Part shown: one piece after another, positions 60,801-64,000 of the stretch
Position numbering within the stretch: position 1 is the stretch's first letter
Layout: every line of letters begins with the position of its first letter
From: Entamoeba histolytica HM-1:IMSS
Lineage: Eukaryota; Evosea; Mastigamoebida; Endamoebidae
Length of the DNA stretch: 64,000 nucleotides
Direction of reading: 5' to 3'
NCBI RefSeq assembly: GCF_000208925.1
Contig: NW_001914860.1
Coordinates: forward strand, 373,612-437,611
Notes under the pieces: model-generated
What the model was told of the DNA's origin: nothing
The model's input: only the letters and a program-made list of their open reading frames with translations
Databases searched by the model: none
Translations under genes and position numbers: made by a program

Positions 60801-62128
60801 ATAAATTCTAATTGACTTTCTTTATTTTATATTAGAATTTTATTTATTCTATGTTTACTCACATATCATTTACTAATTAAGTCATTTATAACAGAAGAAT
60901 CACTTAAATGTCAAAAAAGATAAATTCATAATTCTGTTTTATTATTATATTCAATTTTAAAGTTTTATTTAAAATATAAAGTGAATTAAAACGAATTATA
61001 GAACAGTTAATAATTATAAATACCAAATTAAACCCTTAGAAGATAAAGACAAATTCATACTCTTCAAAGAATGTTTCAAAAACAACTAATTTATATTTTT
61101 TATTTATCTTTTTTTTAATGATTTATATAAACTTTAAATGATGTTTTAAGTTAAGTGTGAAAATGTCTTATTAATATGTATTGAAATTAAAATTCTATGT
61201 TTTCAAGTTGTCATGGTAAACAACTTAAAAATTAAAAATTTACTCCATCAATAATTTTTATATTCTCTCAAATCAGATAAAATCATCGATGATACTATCC
61301 AGAATTACTGGTTTCTAATTAGTGATAATAAATTCAATAATTAGATTCTGATAAAATCTTAAATGAAAGTAATCCTTATAAAAATAATCGATCTGTTACT
61401 CTTATTATTTACAACAAAAATAATCAGATGTTGAACATTGAACTTATCAAAAAATTAAATAAGAAAATTTTATGGTTTGTTACATAAATAGTATTAGATG
61501 GTGTAAATTCTTATATTTTTGTAAAACCAATTAAACTCAAGTTTAAAAAGATAACTCTCTCGTGAACACTGCTTGTCAAAATGCGTTTACTAAAAATGAT
61601 ATCTTTTTTAATATTTAGGTTCGTTCTATCATTAAAAAAAACAATCAAATCAAAGAAAATTTGATTTAAAAATAATGACTATCTTTTTTAGAAGCTAAAT
61701 AAGTTCTATTCTGATAATTAACAAATAACTTTAAGAACATCGGTGTATGTATTATTATAACGTCATTAAATGACTCAAAAAAGACAAAGAATGAAGAGAA
61801 TTGTTTTTTTTTTTTAGATTTTTATGATATTCTTTGAAAAGAATGATAATTAAAAAGAGTTTAATCTCTAAAGAATTACCTGTCGTTGTAATAATAAAAA
61901 TAAGTAAATTAATAAGAATAAATAATATAATAAAAGAAAAATATCTTTAATTTTTGAAAAGAAAGAAAGTTGAAAGTATTTTTGAGACAAAAGAAAGTCA
62001 CAGGAGAAAATGAAAGGAATAAACTTAAGAAAATAAACAATATCAAACAACCAAACCAAAACCCACCACATCAGCAAATAATAAAAAGGCTTTTTCATTA
62101 ACCCTGGATCTAATTGATTAACTTTAGA
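60801..62128. other. 1.3-kb AT-rich intergenic region
   Basis: No gene or RNA recognised. A 99-codon minus-strand frame at 61868-62167 is L/F-rich antisense of an A-rich stretch and overlaps the start of the next gene; not called. AAACCCTT occurs near 61033, far from any start. Confidence 0.4.
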
Positions 62129-63130
62129 ATGATTAATGACAATACACAAAAAAATTGTGATACGCATTTTTTAAACTCTTCAAATTCTCAACAACAAGAG
62201 ACACCAGTTATGTTTATGACATTAACAGAAGAACAACTTAATTATATTCACTCATTTAAACTTGGTAATGTTAAGTTATTAGATAAAGTTACATTTGTTA
62301 TTGGAGTTTGTTTGTTAACAATTGGAGAATATGTGATATTAGTAAGACCAGATTTAATGCATATATTTTATATGTGTCTTGTAATTCCATTGGTAACAGG
62401 AAGATACTTAGTATATCGAATGAATAAATGGCATTATTTCTTATTAGATTTTTGCTATTTTACCAATTGTGTGTTAATTATAAGTTGTATACGAGCATTC
62501 TTTTTACAACAAAACATTAGTTGGATTTTTCCAACATTGTTTGTAGTAATTTTTGGTCCATTACTCACAGCTATTCCAATGTGGAATAATGCATTAGTTT
62601 TTCATGATTTAACTAAATTAACTTCAATAACAATTCACTTATTACCAGGAATGGTTGCCTATTGTATTCGATGGTATAGTGATTTAGATATTCCAAAAGA
62701 ATTAAACTTTTATAATGGGTTTTTATTCCCATTACTATTTTATTCTACATGGCAAAGTTTTTATTTAATTTATACAGAAATCTTTAAACGAGATTTAATT
62801 TATGATGAAGGATATATGACTTCTGTTCGTTGGTTAGTAGAAGAAAAACCTCACAAAGCTGTTTTATTTATGAGAAAGTTTTTCCCTGAAAAAGTGTCAT
62901 CATTAACTGTCATGGTTATTACTCAATTTGGAATGTATTTTGCCACAACATTACCCCAATTTTATCTTTATAATAATAAAAAAGCTCAAACTTGTTGGAT
63001 GCTCTTTTGTTTTGTTTATGCCATATGGAATGGTGCCAATTATTATTTTGAAGTCTTTGTAAATCGATATGTTGAATATTTACATAAATTTAAACCATCT
63101 CAAAAACAATCAAAAAGTAAGAATAATTGA
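62129..63130 (+). CDS. GPC1-like glycerophosphocholine acyltransferase (DUF2838)
   Basis: 333 residues from the ATG at 62129; the frame begins five codons earlier at a TTG. About eight membrane helices. The DUF2838 signature of fungal/plant Gpc1 is clear: RYLVYRMNKWHYFLLDFCYFTN, with later LVFHDLTKLTSITIHLLPG and Y..YWQ-like TWQSFYLIYTE. Gpc1 transfers an acyl group from acyl-CoA to glycerophosphocholine, a phosphatidylcholine recycling route. It would use the product of an acyl-CoA synthetase such as the one at 4.7 kb. Probably in the ER. Confidence 0.85.
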   Translation: MINDNTQKNCDTHFLNSSNSQQQETPVMFMTLTEEQLNYIHSFKLGNVKLLDKVTFVIGVCLLTIGEYVILVRPDLMHIFYMCLVIPLVTGRYLVYRMNKWHYFLLDFCYFTNCVLIISCIRAFFLQQNISWIFPTLFVVIFGPLLTAIPMWNNALVFHDLTKLTSITIHLLPGMVAYCIRWYSDLDIPKELNFYNGFLFPLLFYSTWQSFYLIYTEIFKRDLIYDEGYMTSVRWLVEEKPHKAVLFMRKFFPEKVSSLTVMVITQFGMYFATTLPQFYLYNNKKAQTCWMLFCFVYAIWNGANYYFEVFVNRYVEYLHKFKPSQKQSKSKNN

Positions 63131-63284
63131 CTTTTTTGTTTTTTTTTTTAACGAATATTATTTGTTTCAAAAGCAGTTATATAAAAGAATTTAAAAGAAG
63201 GATTGGATGATTTTTGTTATCTGATGATTTCTAATTTCTTAAAAATTTATCTAAAAAGTAAAATATATTTTGGGTAATATTAGA

Positions 63285-64000
63285 ATGTCAATCATGGATG
63301 ATTCATCAAATATACATGAATATATTACTCTTATTGAAAATGGTAGAGGAGATGAAGTAATTAAAAAATTAGAAACACAAAATAATAATTGGGTTGGAAG
63401 ATCTTCTCGTGGTCTTAGACTATTGTTTAGTTCATGTAAAAATAAGTTTGTTACTTAGATAGAAAATATTTAATAAAAAAAAATAAAGAAACACATTCAT
63501 TCACATTATAGTTGTTTACAGTTAGTTAAATATATTATTGAAAAATTTCCACATAGACTAAATTATCAAGACATTTATGGAAAGTCATGTATTTATGTAG
63601 CAATACAAAACCAACAATGGAATATTATTGAATATCTTATTAATAAATCTGTTAATTATCGTTTAGCAGATAAAAAAGGTAATACTGTTTTACATTATCT
63701 TTGTGAAATTGGAATTAATAAAAGAAATAAAGAGGTTTATGAAAAATTTATTAATCAAATGTTGAAAGATAAAGATGTTATTAATGCTCAAAATGAATTA
63801 GGAGAAACTGCATTGCATATAGGTTGTTTAAATTCAAATAGTTTTGTTGTTAATAGGTTATTAGATAATAATGCTAATGTAACATTAAAAACAATAAAAG
63901 GATTAACTCCTTGGGACTATGCAATAATGTCTGATGAAATTTGTGTTGAAAGGAAAAGACTTGACCCATCAACAAATATAAGAATTACAACTACTAAAGG
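63285..64000 (+). CDS. Ankyrin-repeat protein, one intron, cut by window edge
   Basis: Exon 1 is 63285-63445 and exon 2 begins at 63512 and runs off the right edge; intron 63446-63511 (66 nt) begins GTTTGT and ends TATAG. The spliced product begins MSIMDDSSNIHEYITLIENG and joins ...SCKN to CLQLVKYIIEKFPHRLNYQD. At least three ankyrin repeats are visible (GKSCIYVAIQNQQWNIIEYL; GNTVLHYLCEIG; GETALHIGCLNSNSFVVNRL). The C-terminal architecture is unknown because it is truncated. Start ATG chosen over an upstream non-ATG start. Confidence 0.88.

Noticed and set aside
61868..62167. 99-codon minus-strand hydrophobic frame
   Set aside because: L/F/Y-rich antisense of A-rich spacer overlapping the GPC1-like start; looks like a chance frame.
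1..64000. CRISPR arrays, riboswitches, ribosome-binding sites, operons
   Set aside because: The window is eukaryotic; no spaced direct-repeat arrays were seen and bacterial-type signals are not expected.

Overview
The window reads as a piece of an Entamoeba nuclear chromosome. It is very AT-rich, gene-dense and clearly eukaryotic (ribosomal proteins, proteasome, AP-2 adaptin, U1-C, Rho/Ras regulators, many protein kinases). Its introns are very short (45-83 nt) and nearly all begin with the extended donor GTTTGT that is characteristic of Entamoeba. Two starts have a TATTTAAAG-type box about 30-45 nt upstream, as known for this genus, and the left end carries a decayed R4-type LINE like those of Entamoeba. 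I cannot fix the species from sequence alone.

Layout. 1-2.6 kb is non-genic repeat territory: an antisense coding remnant, then a 5'-truncated LINE copy framed by a perfect 18-bp direct repeat. 2.6-17 kb holds an arrestin/WW/C2 protein, a long-chain acyl-CoA synthetase, ribosomal proteins eL42 and eL24, a secreted alpha-amylase, a dolichyl-diphosphate phosphatase, a small helix-turn-helix protein and a DYRK-type kinase. 17-31 kb holds a BEACH-like giant protein, a CDK, a BAR-RhoGAP, an unknown polytopic membrane protein, a RhoGEF and a WD40 protein. 31-45 kb holds proteasome alpha (PSMA6 type), an ERGIC/Erv cargo receptor, a zinc-finger/MYRF-like membrane protein, a stand-alone Yvh1 zinc domain, a seven-TM GOST-like receptor, AP-2 alpha, U1-C, YIF1 and a RasGAP. 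45-64 kb holds an Lcp5/neuroguidin homologue, a Cys-rich Pmp3-like peptide, a myristoylatable beta-helix protein, an SH3BGR-like protein, a coiled-coil protein, a TKL-like kinase, an eIF4G-like MIF4G protein, eS12, a CXC (tesmin) protein, an S9 peptidase, a two-repeat Myb factor, a possible RalGAP/tuberin-like protein, a GPC1-like acyltransferase and the start of an ankyrin protein.

The genes are not organised as operons, but themes recur: vesicle traffic (AP-2, ERGIC, YIF1, BEACH, BAR-RhoGAP), small-GTPase control (RhoGAP, RhoGEF, RasGAP, possible RalGAP) and ribosome production (eL42, eL24, eS12, Lcp5, Yvh1 zinc domain). I resolved sixteen introns by reading donors and acceptors and checking frame and homology. 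Nine genes need splicing to give a complete or correct product, including one (the CDK) whose 63-nt intron is in frame and stop-free and so hides inside a continuous ORF.

The most unusual items are: a C2H2 zinc finger joined to a MYRF/S74-type self-cleaving domain and membrane helices; an arrestin-WW-WW-C2 fusion; a phosphatase-less Yvh1 zinc domain; an AAACCCT/AGGGTTT box close to the starts of all four clear ribosome or nucleolar genes; and the LINE copy with an intact target-site duplication.
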